From: Halomarina ordinaria | Lineage (GTDB): Archaea > Halobacteriota > Halobacteria > Halobacteriales > Haloarculaceae | Direction of reading: 5' to 3' | NCBI RefSeq assembly: GCF_030553305.1 | Contig: NZ_JARRAH010000001.1 | Location: 496,001 to 560,000, forward strand | Length of the DNA: 64,000 nt | Shown here: in pieces, positions 51,145-60,515 of the stretch | Layout of the letters: the number at the start of each line of letters is the position of its first letter | Numbering within the stretch: the first letter of the stretch is position 1 | Made by a program: the position numbers and the translations under genes | The notes under the pieces: generated by a model | Told to the model about the DNA's origin: nothing | Database searches by the model: none | What the model saw: the letters and a program-made list of their open reading frames with translations, nothing else

Positions 51145-52503
51145 TCAGAGCGGCGGGACGAAGTACGTCCCCTCGTCCGGGACGAGGAAGAGGTCGTAGA
51201 GGTTGAGCGCGACGACGCCGATGACTGCCACCAGAACGACGGTCCGGAGCGCCCACAGCCACACCGTCGCGATGCCGGGCGAGTTCGACCCCTCGCGCAG
51301 TTCCGCGACGGCGTCCGCGCCGAGGACCCACCCGACGAACAGCACGACGAACAGCACCGCCAGCGGGAGGAACAGCGCGACGGAGATGTTGTCGAACCAG
51401 GTGAGCCAGGCGGTGTCCCACGCCGAGGGGACGCCGAGCAGGAAGATGCCGGCGCCGAGGCCCACCGCCGTCGGGAGGCGGGCGAAGCCGTAGTTGTCGA
51501 CGAGGTAGGCGACGACGGTCTCGAGGAGGCTGATGGCCGATGAGAGCGCCGCCACGAGGACGACGGCGAAGAAGACGAAGCCGACCGCCTGGCCGACGAC
51601 GCTCCCGCCGGGGAGTTCCGCCAGCGCAGTCGGGATAGCGACGAAGACGGCGCCGGGACCGCCCTCGGCGCTTATCTCGCCGCCGGACTGGATGGCGAGC
51701 AGCGGCAGGACGACGAGGCCGGCGAGGATGCCGACGCCGGTGTTGGCTACCGCGACGGTGAGGCCGTCCGAGAGGAGGCTGTCGTCCTTGCCGAGGTAGG
51801 AGGCGTACGTTATCATCACGCTGTAGCCGAGCGAGAGCGAGAACAGCGCCTGACCGACCGCGGCGGGGATGACCGTCCCGGCGTTGTCGACGATGGCGCC
51901 GAAGTCGGCGGTGAACAGGAAGTCGTAGCCCGCGCCGGCCCCCTCCAGCGTGAAGGCGTACACGGCCAGACCGAGCAGGAGGACGACGATACTCGGAACC
52001 ATGAACTTCGTCGCCAGTTCGATGCCGTCCTCGATCCCGAAGGCGACGATACCGACGGTGAGGAGCATGAACAGCGCGTGGACGACGACCGACTCGATGC
52101 CCACCGAGACGGTGCCGAAGTAGGTGCCGGGGTCGGCGAGCGCCGCGCCCGTCGTCGCGCCGACGATGTACCGTATCACCCACCCGCCGATGACGCTGTA
52201 GTACGAGAGCGTCCACCCGGCGGCGACGACGCCGATGGCGCCGACGAACCACCACCGCGGTCGGCCGAGTTTCGAGAACGCCCCGATGGCACTCGTCTTC
52301 GCCCGACGACCGATGACGAACTCCGCGAGGATGGCCGGAATCCCGATGACGAGGACGGCGGCGAGGTAGACGGTGAGGAACGCCGCCCCCCCGTTCGCCG
52401 ACGCCTGGAACGGGAAGCGCCAGATGTTTCCGAGGCCGACCGCACTCCCGATGGCCGCGAGGATGAACCCGATTCTCGTGGCCCACATCTCTCGTTCTGC
52501 CAT
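51145..52503 (-). CDS. Sodium-dependent transporter, NSS (SNF) family
   Basis: The 452-residue protein has the NSS start REMWATRIGFILAAIGSAVG followed by LGNIWRFPFQASANGGAAFL, the conserved unwound helix 1 that binds sodium and substrate. Eleven or twelve membrane segments follow, with ALFSLSLGYSVMITYASYLG (helix 6 region). Relatives import amino acids or amines driven by sodium. The substrate cannot be predicted. The ATG at 52503 fits the conserved N-terminus. It ends one base beyond the convergent UDG-like gene. Confidence 0.93.
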   Translation of the reverse strand: MAEREMWATRIGFILAAIGSAVGLGNIWRFPFQASANGGAAFLTVYLAAVLVIGIPAILAEFVIGRRAKTSAIGAFSKLGRPRWWFVGAIGVVAAGWTLSYYSVIGGWVIRYIVGATTGAALADPGTYFGTVSVGIESVVVHALFMLLTVGIVAFGIEDGIELATKFMVPSIVVLLLGLAVYAFTLEGAGAGYDFLFTADFGAIVDNAGTVIPAAVGQALFSLSLGYSVMITYASYLGKDDSLLSDGLTVAVANTGVGILAGLVVLPLLAIQSGGEISAEGGPGAVFVAIPTALAELPGGSVVGQAVGFVFFAVVLVAALSSAISLLETVVAYLVDNYGFARLPTAVGLGAGIFLLGVPSAWDTAWLTWFDNISVALFLPLAVLFVVLFVGWVLGADAVAELREGSNSPGIATVWLWALRTVVLVAVIGVVALNLYDLFLVPDEGTYFVPPL

Positions 52504-52695
52504 GTTTGACACGTACAATCACGAGCACGGGGATAAACCGTGCGAAATCACGTCGAACGGCGCACACGCCGTTCGCGCCCTCGACCACTCCTCCATCTCT
52601 CGACTCCGCTTCCTCCCGACCGATTCGACTCGCAGACACGCACGGGCCGTTGCAAGCGGAGCACCTTTCCCCGCGGCCGGTGCAGCCACGGGGAT

Positions 52696-53694
52696 ATGAG
52701 TCAGTCCCACTCGGGGGAACGGCAGGCGATGAGTGAACTCGGGACCGAAGGGAAGGGCGGCAGTCGGGTCGGACGGTGGTTCCTCCTCGGCGGGGACCGG
52801 CGGCTCATCGCCGCGGGTATCTCGCTGGCCATCGGCCTCGTCGTCTACGGTCTCATCTGGCAGGACCTCCTGATAATCGGCGGCGGGTCGATGCTCCCGA
52901 CGCTCCTCGGGAGCGGTATCACCTCCGGGCTGTTGACGCTCATCACCGTCGCGCTGTCCATCAATCAGCTCATCCTCTCGCGGGTGTTCGACACGCCGGA
53001 CGCCCTCGTGGACACGCTGGAGGGCACCCTCGACATGCGGTCGAACGTCGAGGACATCGCGGATGCCGCGTCGAGCCCGAACCAGCCGGCACACTTCCTC
53101 GGGTTCCTCGGCGACGCACTCGGTGAGCGCGTCGACGCCCTGCGCCGGGAACTGGACACGAGCGACGAGGGCGTCGACGCCTACCTCGACGCGATGACGG
53201 GGTACGCCGCGGCGCTGTCGGCGGCTTCCGACGAGGACGAGGAGACGACCGACCTGCTCTCCTCGCTGTTCGGGCCGGGGTACGCCCGGAACCTCACCGC
53301 GACCCACCACCTCCGGCGTTCGCGCGAGGCGGACCTCTCGGAGACGGCGACCGACCACCTCGACGCCGTCTCCGAACTGATGAAGGCCGTCGCCGTGATG
53401 CGCCAGTTCTTCAAGACCATCGCCATCCAGCAGGACCTCGCGCACCTCTCGCGGCTCATCATCTACTCCGGACTGACGGCGCTGACGGTGACCATCGCGC
53501 TGACGCTCTCGTACACGTCGTCGAGCCTCGCGCTCCCCGCCGTCGGCTCCGCCGAGATAATCTCGTTCGGCATGGCCGTCATCGTGCTCCCGCTCGCGCT
53601 GCTCAGTTCGTACATGATTCGCGTGGCGACGGTGTCGATGTACAGCGTCTCGGTCGGTCCGTTCGTCCCGCCGGAGAGCAGCGCGTCCGAGTGA
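52696..53694 (+). CDS. Haloarchaeal membrane protein, four hydrophobic segments around a soluble core
   Basis: The 332-residue protein has two N-terminal hydrophobic segments (LIAAGISLAIGLVVYGLIWQ and LLGSGITSGLLTLITVALSI) and a long acidic soluble domain with helices. Two C-terminal hydrophobic segments follow (IIYSGLTALTVTIALTLSYT and MAVIVLPLALLSSYMIRVAT). The arrangement is symmetric. I do not recognise a family with a function. The start at 52696 is the first ATG that excludes an Arg-rich, unlikely extension. It is convergent with the SDR gene, ending one base before that gene's stop. Confidence 0.75.
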   Translation: MSQSHSGERQAMSELGTEGKGGSRVGRWFLLGGDRRLIAAGISLAIGLVVYGLIWQDLLIIGGGSMLPTLLGSGITSGLLTLITVALSINQLILSRVFDTPDALVDTLEGTLDMRSNVEDIADAASSPNQPAHFLGFLGDALGERVDALRRELDTSDEGVDAYLDAMTGYAAALSAASDEDEETTDLLSSLFGPGYARNLTATHHLRRSREADLSETATDHLDAVSELMKAVAVMRQFFKTIAIQQDLAHLSRLIIYSGLTALTVTIALTLSYTSSSLALPAVGSAEIISFGMAVIVLPLALLSSYMIRVATVSMYSVSVGPFVPPESSASE

Positions 53695-53695
53695 G

Positions 53696-54406
53696 CTACG
53701 CCTCGCCGTAGACCGGGACGGCCGCGCCGCTCGTGACGCTCGCGGCGTCCGAACAGAGGAAGAGGAACACCGCCGCGATGTCGGCGGGGTCGACCCACGC
53801 GTCGTGGTCCGCGTCGGGCATCATCTCGCGGTTCGCCGGCGTGTCGATGACGCTCGGCATGACGGCGTTCGCCCGCACCGTCCCTCTCTCCTCCTCGGCG
53901 ATGGTCTCGGTGAGCAGGCGGACGCCCGCCTTCGACGCCCGGTAGGGACCGTCGCCCTCGCCGCCCTCGAGCGACGACCGGGCCGACACCGAGACGACGG
54001 CCCCCTCGCGTTCCCGCAGGTGGGGGACGGCGTGCTTCGACGCGAGGAACATCGTCTTCAGGTTCACGTCGAAGAGGAAGTCGAACGTCTCGGCGTCGGT
54101 CTCGGCGATGGGGTCGCCGCCGCGCCACGTCCCCGCGACGTTACAGAGCGCGTCGAGGCCGCCGTGGTCGTCGACGACCCGGCTCACGACCTCCTCTACC
54201 GCCCCCTCGTCGGTGAAATCACCCTGGTAGAACTGGATGCCCTCGCCGGTGTCGAGTTGCGCGTCCTCGTCGTCCGGTTCGACCACGTCCGCGGCGGCGA
54301 CCGTCGCGCCGGCGTCGGCGAACGCCTCGCAGACCGCGCTGCCGAGCGCCCCGCTCGCGCCCGTCACGAGGACCACTTGTCCGTCGAAGTCGAAGCTGTG
54401 CGACAT
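53696..54406 (-). CDS. Short-chain dehydrogenase/reductase (SDR)
   Basis: The 236-residue protein is a classical SDR with the nucleotide-binding motif VVLVTGASGALGSAVCEAFA, the NAG-like CNVAGTWRGGD, a catalytic serine in VVSVSARSSL, and the YRASKAG motif (Tyr and Lys of YxxxK). The acidic residue after strand 2 (AADVVEPDD) suggests NAD rather than NADP. The substrate is unknown. It is a soluble enzyme. Confidence 0.92.
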   Translation of the reverse strand: MSHSFDFDGQVVLVTGASGALGSAVCEAFADAGATVAAADVVEPDDEDAQLDTGEGIQFYQGDFTDEGAVEEVVSRVVDDHGGLDALCNVAGTWRGGDPIAETDAETFDFLFDVNLKTMFLASKHAVPHLREREGAVVSVSARSSLEGGEGDGPYRASKAGVRLLTETIAEEERGTVRANAVMPSVIDTPANREMMPDADHDAWVDPADIAAVFLFLCSDAASVTSGAAVPVYGEA

Positions 54407-54448
54407 GGTGACGTGAACGCACCGGGTGTGGATAAAACTACAGTTCGC

Positions 54449-55402
54449 TCAGGGTTCGAGCAGGAGTTTTCCGAGGAAGCTCTCGTCCAGCACGTCGCGC
54501 TGGGCCTGTGCGGCCTCCGCCAGCGGGTAGGTGCGCGCGATCTCTGGGACGACCGACCCCGCCGCCATCAGTTGTGCCAGCCGCGAGAGGACCGCCCCCG
54601 TGTCGTCGGTGTTGAACATGGTCATCAGCTGGAAGCGGAGGTCCTTCTGCTTCGCGTAGCCCATGGGAATCGGGGCCGTGGAATCGGTGTTGCCGATGCC
54701 GACGATGCGGGCGCGTTTCGCCGCCACCTCCGCGTCGAACGGGAAGTACTCGTTCATGATGGTGTCGAGGACGACGTTCGGCCTCCCGACCTCGCGCACG
54801 GCGTCCGCGAGGTCGTCGCGCCGGTAGTCGAGCACCGTGTGCGCGCCGAGGTCGCGCAGGTGGTCGTGGTAGCGCTCGCTCGCCGTCGTGACGACGCGCG
54901 CGCCCGTCGCGGCCGCCAACTGGACGGCGACGTGACCGACGCCGCCGCTCCCACTGTGGACGAGGCAGACCTCCGCGGGTTCGAGGCGGGCGTGGAAGAC
55001 GAGCGCCTGCCAGGCGGTGACGCCGACGAGCGCCATCGCCGCGCCCTCCGCGAACGTGACTGCCTCGGGGAGGTGTGCGACGCGGTCCGTCGGCGCCAGC
55101 ACCGCCTCGGCGTACGTCCCCTGCCGGTCGTTCCCGAGGCCGGTCGCGTAGACGCGGTCACCCACCTCGTACCCTTCGACCCCCGCGCCGACGGCGTCGA
55201 CGACGCCCGCGACGTCGGAGCCGGGTATCTTCGGGAGGTCGCCGGGCGGGTACTCGCCGGTCCGGAAGTAGGTGTCGACGGGGTTGACGCCGGCCGCCCG
55301 CGTCTCGATGCGGACCTCGCCGTGTCCCGGGTCGGGCGTCTCTACGTCGTCCACTTGGAGCACGTCGGGACCGCCGGTCTCGTGGTAGCGAATCGCGCGC
55401 AT
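54449..55402 (-). CDS. NAD(P)H:quinone reductase-like, zinc-independent MDR-family dehydrogenase
   Basis: The 317-residue protein starts MRAIRYHETGGPDVLQVDDV and has the MDR layout: GVNPVDTYFRTGEYPPGDLP, IPGSDVAGVVDAVGAGVEGY and the nucleotide motif SGSGGVGHVAVQLAAATGAR. The zinc-binding cysteines of alcohol dehydrogenases are absent, so it fits the quinone oxidoreductase group. It may reduce quinones or enones. I used the ATG at 55402, three codons inside the open frame. It is divergent from the zinc-finger gene at 55529. Confidence 0.9.
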   Translation of the reverse strand: MRAIRYHETGGPDVLQVDDVETPDPGHGEVRIETRAAGVNPVDTYFRTGEYPPGDLPKIPGSDVAGVVDAVGAGVEGYEVGDRVYATGLGNDRQGTYAEAVLAPTDRVAHLPEAVTFAEGAAMALVGVTAWQALVFHARLEPAEVCLVHSGSGGVGHVAVQLAAATGARVVTTASERYHDHLRDLGAHTVLDYRRDDLADAVREVGRPNVVLDTIMNEYFPFDAEVAAKRARIVGIGNTDSTAPIPMGYAKQKDLRFQLMTMFNTDDTGAVLSRLAQLMAAGSVVPEIARTYPLAEAAQAQRDVLDESFLGKLLLEP

Positions 55403-55528
55403 GGTCGCCACGAGGGAGGCGGGAGCGATAAAGCCCCCCGACCCCGTCGTCGCGGCGTACCGTCACGCCGAGGGACCCGTCAGTTCGCCCGCGCATAGCG
55501 ATTTGAACCCCCGCGCTCTACTCCCCGC

Positions 55529-55729
55529 ATGAGCCAGACCGCAACGTGTCCCGACTGTGACGTCGAGATGCTCCGCTCGGAGCCGGTCACCTCGATGGAG
55601 GGGGACCGCCTGACGCTCGTCACGGACCGCTCGCGGTCCGAGGCCGTGGGCGTCGTCTCGATGCTGGCGGTCGAAGCGTACGTCTGTCCGCGGTGTCACC
55701 TCGTGCGCTGGTACGCCGACCGCACCTGA
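55529..55729 (+). CDS. Small zinc-finger protein
   Basis: The 66-residue protein MSQTATCPDCDVEMLRSEPV has knuckles CPDC (residues 7-10) and CPRC in AYVCPRCHLVRWY. Between them is a short strand-helix segment (LVTDRSRSEAVGVVSMLAVE). The spacing suits a zinc ribbon. GATTTGAA about 25-30 nt upstream may be the promoter. Function is unknown. Confidence 0.75.
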   Translation: MSQTATCPDCDVEMLRSEPVTSMEGDRLTLVTDRSRSEAVGVVSMLAVEAYVCPRCHLVRWYADRT

Positions 55730-55789
55730 CCGCCCTGCCGACCGTCGCGCGACGAAAGGGGTTTGTCGGCCGCTTTCGATGCGGGTGAC

Positions 55790-56116
55790 ATGGGGTTACA
55801 ACGCGCCGGCTGGTCGCTGTTCGGGTTCGGACTGTTCGTCGGGAGCGTCGCCGCCGTCACCGGCGGCCTCGTGAGCGGCCGGACCGACGTGGGCTGTCCC
55901 GCCGACTTCGAGCCACGGTACGGCGTCGAACGCGTCGCGTTCGAGACCGTCTCCGCCCTCCAGGGGACGCCGCTGGCCGGCCTCTCGCTGCCGGAACTGT
56001 ACCTGACCGACGGCTGTAACGTCTTCACCGTCGGGGGCGTGGTGCAGGCGGCGCTGCTGTTCATGCTCCTCGGCCTGCTCGTGGGGACGCTCGGCGTGCT
56101 CCTGGGACGGGCCTGA
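55790..56116 (+). CDS. Small two-helix membrane protein with extracellular cysteines
   Basis: The 108-residue protein has an N-terminal hydrophobic segment ([20 protein letters not shown]), a roughly 50-residue polar loop with two cysteines (VGCPADF and DGCNVFT), and a C-terminal hydrophobic segment ([20 protein letters not shown]). The loop probably lies outside and the cysteines could pair. I recognise no family. The ATG at 55790 begins the first helix. Confidence 0.7.
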   Translation: MGLQRAGWSLFGFGLFVGSVAAVTGGLVSGRTDVGCPADFEPRYGVERVAFETVSALQGTPLAGLSLPELYLTDGCNVFTVGGVVQAALLFMLLGLLVGTLGVLLGRA

Positions 56117-56183
56117 GTTCGTCGGCCGTCGGCCGTCGACCGCCGGAACCTCAAGCGTTATGTCGCTGTGTCGAGTCGCGTCT

Positions 56184-56219
56184 GACACCCGATGTCGCAG
56201 GTCACTGCCGTCGGGTGTC
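56184..56219. repeat. Perfect 9-bp inverted repeat with nested short stem
   Basis: GACACCCGA (56184-56192) and TCGGGTGTC (56211-56219) are exact complements around an 18-nt centre. The centre holds GCAG-GTCA-CTGC, a further 4-bp stem. The complete structure would be a two-part hairpin. It could be a small RNA or a terminator for the preceding plus-strand gene, whose stop is 68 bp upstream. Confidence 0.55.
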
Positions 56220-56488
56220 GTGCGAGCGCGTCGTCCGTCCCGCAACGCGGCTCTCACCCGGCCGTTTGGCATCCTCTCAGCGGGCCCGGCGGCGTCGACC
56301 GCACCTCGTGACGTTCCTTTCGACCTCACCGCCGAGCGACGCCGAGGGACGACCGCCGGCGAGTCCGGGACCCCGTGCCCGGCGATGGAGGTTCGTTGGG
56401 ACCTCCACTCGACGAGCTTGACGACCATGACTCGCGCGCGCGTGTGGCCCTTCTCGCCGGACCGGCGTGCTCTCACCGAACCGGCGGG

Positions 56489-56495
56489 ATTTATG
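56489..56495 (+). promoter_or_regulatory. TATA-like box of sucCD
   Basis: ATTTATG lies 26-32 nt before the sucC ATG, the usual spacing for a leaderless transcript. Confidence 0.6.
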
Positions 56496-56520
56496 CGCCC
56501 GCCAGTCCCCGGTTCGCCTG

Positions 56521-57669
56521 ATGAAGCTTCACGAATACCAGGCGAAAGGCGTGTTCGCCGAGGCGGGCATCCCGACCCCCGAGTCGGAACTCGCCGAGAC
56601 CGTCGACGAGGTCGTCGACGCCGCCGAGCGCATCGGCTACCCCGTCGCCATCAAGGCGCAGGTGCAGGTCGGCGGCCGCGGGAAGGCCGGCGGTATCGAA
56701 CTCGTCGACGACGAGGCCGAGGCCCGCGAGGCGGCCGACGCCATCCTCGGGATGGACCTGAAGGGCCTGCACGTCGGGAGCGTCCTCGTCGAGGCGGCCG
56801 TCGACTTCACCGACGAACTCTACGTCGGCGTCACGATGGACCGCACCGAGGGCCGCCCCGTGGCGATGGTCTCGACGAAGGGGGGCGTGAACATCGAGGA
56901 GGTCGCCGAGGAGGACCCGGACGCCATCGCGCGCGTCCACGTCGACCCCTCGTTCGGGATGCACCCCTACCAGGCGCGCAACGCCGTCTTCGAGGCCGGC
57001 GTCGACCGCGACGTCGCCACGTCCGTGGCGCGCGTACTGACGACGCTGTACGACCTCTGGGACGACAAGGACGCGACCGACATCGAGGTCAACCCGCTGA
57101 TGGTCACGGCCGACGACGAGGTCGTCGCGGCCGACGCCGTCATGAACGTCGACGACGACGCGCTGTTCCGCCACTCCGACCTCCAGGAGATGGAAGAGGA
57201 GGGCGACACCGACCAGGACGACCTGGAGGCGAAGGCCGACGAGTACGGCTTCGACTACGTCCGCCTCGAGGGGAACGTCGGCATCATCGGCAACGGCGCG
57301 GGCCTCGTGATGACGACGCTCGACCTCGTCGACTACTTCGGCGGGGCGCCGGCGAACTTCCTCGACATCGGGGGCGGCGCGAAGGCCGAGCGGGTGACCA
57401 ACGCCCTCGACATGGTCTTCTCGGACCCCAACGTCGACAGCGTCGTCTTCAACATCTTCGGCGGCATCACCCGCGGCGACGAGGTGGCGAAGGGCATCAA
57501 CGAGGCGCTGGAGAACTTCGACGAGATACCCAAGCGCGTCGTCGTCCGCCTCGCGGGGACGAACGCCGAGGAGGGCATGGAGATTCTGAACACCGACCTC
57601 GTGACGGTCGAGGAGACGCTGGAGGACGCCGTCCAGCGGGCCGTCGAGTACGCGGAGGAGGACCAATGA
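56521..57669 (+). CDS. sucC: Succinyl-CoA synthetase (ADP-forming) beta subunit
   Basis: The 382-residue protein has the ATP-grasp start [40 protein letters not shown] (nucleotide lysine and glycine loop), [20 protein letters not shown], and the C-terminal CoA-ligase part [20 protein letters not shown] and [17 protein letters not shown]. The enzyme converts succinyl-CoA to succinate with nucleoside triphosphate formation in the citric acid cycle. Its stop overlaps the sucD start by ATGA. Confidence 0.97.
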   Translation: MKLHEYQAKGVFAEAGIPTPESELAETVDEVVDAAERIGYPVAIKAQVQVGGRGKAGGIELVDDEAEAREAADAILGMDLKGLHVGSVLVEAAVDFTDELYVGVTMDRTEGRPVAMVSTKGGVNIEEVAEEDPDAIARVHVDPSFGMHPYQARNAVFEAGVDRDVATSVARVLTTLYDLWDDKDATDIEVNPLMVTADDEVVAADAVMNVDDDALFRHSDLQEMEEEGDTDQDDLEAKADEYGFDYVRLEGNVGIIGNGAGLVMTTLDLVDYFGGAPANFLDIGGGAKAERVTNALDMVFSDPNVDSVVFNIFGGITRGDEVAKGINEALENFDEIPKRVVVRLAGTNAEEGMEILNTDLVTVEETLEDAVQRAVEYAEEDQ

Positions 57670-58535
57670 GCATCTTCGTCGACAACGACACGCGCGTCGT
57701 GGTACAGGGCATCACCGGCGGTGAGGGGAAGTTCCACACCGGCCAGATGGTCGATTACGGGACGAACGTCGTCGCCGGCGCCGTCCCCGGACGGGGCGGT
57801 CAGGAGGTCGACGGCATCCCCGTCTACGACACCGTCGAGGGGGCCGTCGAGGAGGAGGACGCGAACGCGAGCGTCGTCTTCGTCCCGCCGGCGTTCGCCG
57901 GCGACGCCGTCTTCGAGGCGCTCGACACCGACCTCGACCTCGTCGTCGCCATCACCGAGGGCGTCCCCCAGCAGGACATGGCGCGCGTCTACAAGCGCCT
58001 CTCGGAGGTCGACACCCGCCTCGTCGGCCCGAACTGCCCCGGTCTCATCACCCCCGGCGAGGCCAAACTCGGCATCCTGCCGGGCAACATCTTCGCGGAG
58101 GGGAACGTCGGCCTCGTCTCGCGCTCGGGCACCCTGACCTATCAGGTCGTCGACAACCTCACCCAGCGCGGCATCGGCCAGTCGACCGCCATCGGCATCG
58201 GCGGCGACCCCATCATCGGGACGGACTTCGTCGACGCGCTGGCCGCGTTCGAGGACGACCCCGACACCGACGCCGTCGTCATGTGCGGTGAGATCGGCGG
58301 CGAGGACGAGGAGGAGGCCGCCGCCTTCATCGGCGAGCACATGGACACGCCCGTCGCGGGCTTCATCGCCGGGCGGACCGCCCCGCCGGGCAAGCGCATG
58401 GGCCACGCCGGCGCCATCGTCTCCGGGTCGGGCACGGGCACCGCCGAGTCGAAGATCTCGGCGCTCAACGACGCGGGCGTCCCCGTCGGCGACACCCCCA
58501 ACGAGGTCGCCGACAACGTCGAAGAGTTCCTCTGA
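57666..58535 (+). CDS. sucD: Succinyl-CoA synthetase alpha subunit
   Basis: The 289-residue protein has the CoA-binding start [60 protein letters not shown], and the phosphorylated histidine H247 in [15 protein letters not shown]. It pairs with SucC. The two are translationally coupled, and together they link the methylmalonyl-CoA route from the carboxylase at 45.8-50.3 kb to the citric acid cycle. Confidence 0.97.
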   Translation: MSIFVDNDTRVVVQGITGGEGKFHTGQMVDYGTNVVAGAVPGRGGQEVDGIPVYDTVEGAVEEEDANASVVFVPPAFAGDAVFEALDTDLDLVVAITEGVPQQDMARVYKRLSEVDTRLVGPNCPGLITPGEAKLGILPGNIFAEGNVGLVSRSGTLTYQVVDNLTQRGIGQSTAIGIGGDPIIGTDFVDALAAFEDDPDTDAVVMCGEIGGEDEEEAAAFIGEHMDTPVAGFIAGRTAPPGKRMGHAGAIVSGSGTGTAESKISALNDAGVPVGDTPNEVADNVEEFL

Positions 58536-58616
58536 GCGTCCGGTACGCGACCCTCTCGAATCTACGGAAGACCTCCCGGAACGAACGCTTTAGTCCGTTC
58601 CACCCGTTATTCAGGT

Positions 58617-59942
58617 ATGCGAGCCCAGCCGCCCGGCCCCGCCGGCTACCCCGTCGTGGGGAACACCTACCACTACGCTCGTGACCCGTTCTCGTTCATG
58701 GACGCCGTCCGCCGCGCCTACGGCGACGTGGCGCGGTTCCAGCTCGGCCCGGTCGACACCTACATGGTGTCGAACCCGGACGACGTCGAACGCGTGCTCG
58801 TCACCGAGGAGTCGACGTTCCGGAAGGCCGACTTCGAGGACGACGCGGTCAACGCCCTCCTCGGGAAGGGCCTGCTGATGAGCGAGGGAGCGTTCTGGGA
58901 GAAACAGCGCCGCCTCGCTCAGCCGGCGTTCAACATGGGGCGCATCAGCGGCCTGGTCGACACCATGGCCGAGAAGACGAGCGCGATGCTCGACGGCTGG
59001 AGCGACGGCGACACCGTCAACCTCCAGTTGCCCATCGCCCGCCTCACGGTCGAGATAATCGTCGACGCGATGTTCGGCGTCAGCGTCGACGAGGAGACGG
59101 TCCGTCGGGTTCAGGACAACCTCGAACCGCTCGGCGCGCGCTTCGAACCCGACCCCGTGCGCTTCCTCACGCCGTCGTGGGTGCCGAGCGAGGGCAACCG
59201 CGAGTACTACGACGCGCTGGCGACGCTGGAGGACATCGTCGACGACCTCGTCGAGCGCCGGCGCGCGTCGGGCGACGAGGGGACGGACTTCCTCTCGCTG
59301 CTCCTTCGCGCGCAGGCGGTCGGCGACCAGACCGACCGGCAGGTCCGCGACGAGATGATGACGATGCTGCTGGCGGGCCACGACACGACGGCGCTGACGC
59401 TCACCTACGCGTTCCACCAGCTGGGCTGTCACCCGCACGTCGAGGAGCGGTTCCACGAGGAAGTCGACTCGGTCCTCGGGGGGGAGGCGCCGACGATGGG
59501 CGACCTGCGCCACCTCGAGTACACCGAGCGCGTCCTGAAGGAGACGATGCGCGTGCTCCCGCCGGTGTACACCCTGTTCCGGCAGGCGAACGCGGACGTC
59601 AAACTCGGCGGCTACCGCGTCCCCGCGGACTCGCTGGTGATGGTTCCCCAGTGGGTCGTCCACCGCGACCCGGCGTACTGGGACGACCCCGGGGCGTTCG
59701 ACCCGGAGCGCTGGCGACCCGAGCGCGCGCGCGAACGCCACCGCTACGCGTACTTCCCGTTCGGCGCCGGGCCGCGCCACTGCATCGGCAAGCAGTTCTC
59801 GCTGGTCGAGGCGAAGGTCATCGCCAGCATGGTCGCGAACCGGTTCTCGCTCGAACTCCGCTCTGCGGCGGACCTGTCGCTTCGTCCCTCGCTGACGATG
59901 CACCCGCGAGAGCCGGTCGAGGTACGCCTCCACGCCCGCTGA
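58617..59942 (+). CDS. Cytochrome P450 (soluble, haloarchaeal; possibly CYP174-like)
   Basis: The 441-residue protein has all P450 landmarks: the I-helix AGHDTTALTLTYA (oxygen activation), the ExxR pair in LKETMRVLPP, and the heme loop FPFGAGPRHCIGKQF with C389 as iron ligand. There is no membrane anchor. Haloarchaeal P450s of the CYP174 type are known but their substrates are uncertain. The 2Fe-2S ferredoxin encoded at 62061 is a possible electron donor. A GCTTTAGTC element about 25-32 nt upstream may be the promoter. Confidence 0.94.
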   Translation: MRAQPPGPAGYPVVGNTYHYARDPFSFMDAVRRAYGDVARFQLGPVDTYMVSNPDDVERVLVTEESTFRKADFEDDAVNALLGKGLLMSEGAFWEKQRRLAQPAFNMGRISGLVDTMAEKTSAMLDGWSDGDTVNLQLPIARLTVEIIVDAMFGVSVDEETVRRVQDNLEPLGARFEPDPVRFLTPSWVPSEGNREYYDALATLEDIVDDLVERRRASGDEGTDFLSLLLRAQAVGDQTDRQVRDEMMTMLLAGHDTTALTLTYAFHQLGCHPHVEERFHEEVDSVLGGEAPTMGDLRHLEYTERVLKETMRVLPPVYTLFRQANADVKLGGYRVPADSLVMVPQWVVHRDPAYWDDPGAFDPERWRPERARERHRYAYFPFGAGPRHCIGKQFSLVEAKVIASMVANRFSLELRSAADLSLRPSLTMHPREPVEVRLHAR

Positions 59943-60030
59943 CCGCGAGCGCACCCAGTGGCCGCTCGCGGGTATTCTTGCCGGCAATTCAGCGGCTAAG
60001 TAGTCGGGAGGAGAAGCCTGCGACCTGCCA

Positions 60031-60447
60031 ATGGACGAAACAGACATCGCGGAAGACTACGACGTGGACGTGGGTGAGGGAGGCGGGAAAGTGAAGCGAG
60101 CCGTCGGCGTCATCGGGGTGCTCGCCGTCCTCATCGTCCTCCTCAAACTCAAGCGCCGTGGCGGGTCCTCGTCGGGGTCGTCGGAGTCGTCCGACTCGGC
60201 CGACGACGACTACGTCGAACTCGACGAGCGGGACGAACGCGACGGCGTCGATACCGTGTCGACCGCGTCTGACGACGGGGAGGAGACGACCGATTCCGAC
60301 TCCGACGACGGCCGATTGGACGTCGACGTCGACGGTCGACGCATCGCGAACGGCCGCCTCGAGGAACTGGACGTCGTCGACTACCTGGCCATCCTCGCCG
60401 CGGCGCTCCAGGCCGCCCGCGACGAGTACCGCATCCGGACCCAGTAA
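60031..60447 (+). CDS. Single-span membrane protein with acidic low-complexity region
   Basis: The 138-residue protein has an acidic N-terminus, one hydrophobic segment (AVGVIGVLAVLIVLLKL, about residues 24-40), a Ser/Asp/Glu-rich linker and a C-terminal helical part (VDVDGRRIANGRLEELDVVD, YLAILAAALQAARDEYRI). Charge distribution (KLKRRGG after the helix) places the C-terminal part inside. I recognise no family. It is an isolated gene between the P450 and an SDR gene. Confidence 0.7.
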   Translation: MDETDIAEDYDVDVGEGGGKVKRAVGVIGVLAVLIVLLKLKRRGGSSSGSSESSDSADDDYVELDERDERDGVDTVSTASDDGEETTDSDSDDGRLDVDVDGRRIANGRLEELDVVDYLAILAAALQAARDEYRIRTQ

Positions 60448-60515
60448 CGCGCTTCTCGCCGTTCTTTTCGCGCTCACCGGTAGAGTGATAGCGCCGGGCG
60501 CCGCCCGTGTACCCG

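Larger units (their letters stand above)
56117..56520. other. 404-bp interval, no gene visible; contains a long inverted repeat and the sucC promoter
   Basis: No credible reading frame is present. A strong inverted repeat lies at 56184-56219, and the sucC promoter ATTTATG at 56489-56495. The remaining sequence is GC-rich with nothing I can name. Confidence 0.5.

Noticed and set aside
55480-55530. A tRNA T-arm-like sequence (GGTTCAAATC) on the minus strand
   Set aside because: The flanking bases do not form a T stem, and no acceptor or anticodon stems can be placed around it. It is better read as a promoter element of the zinc-finger gene.
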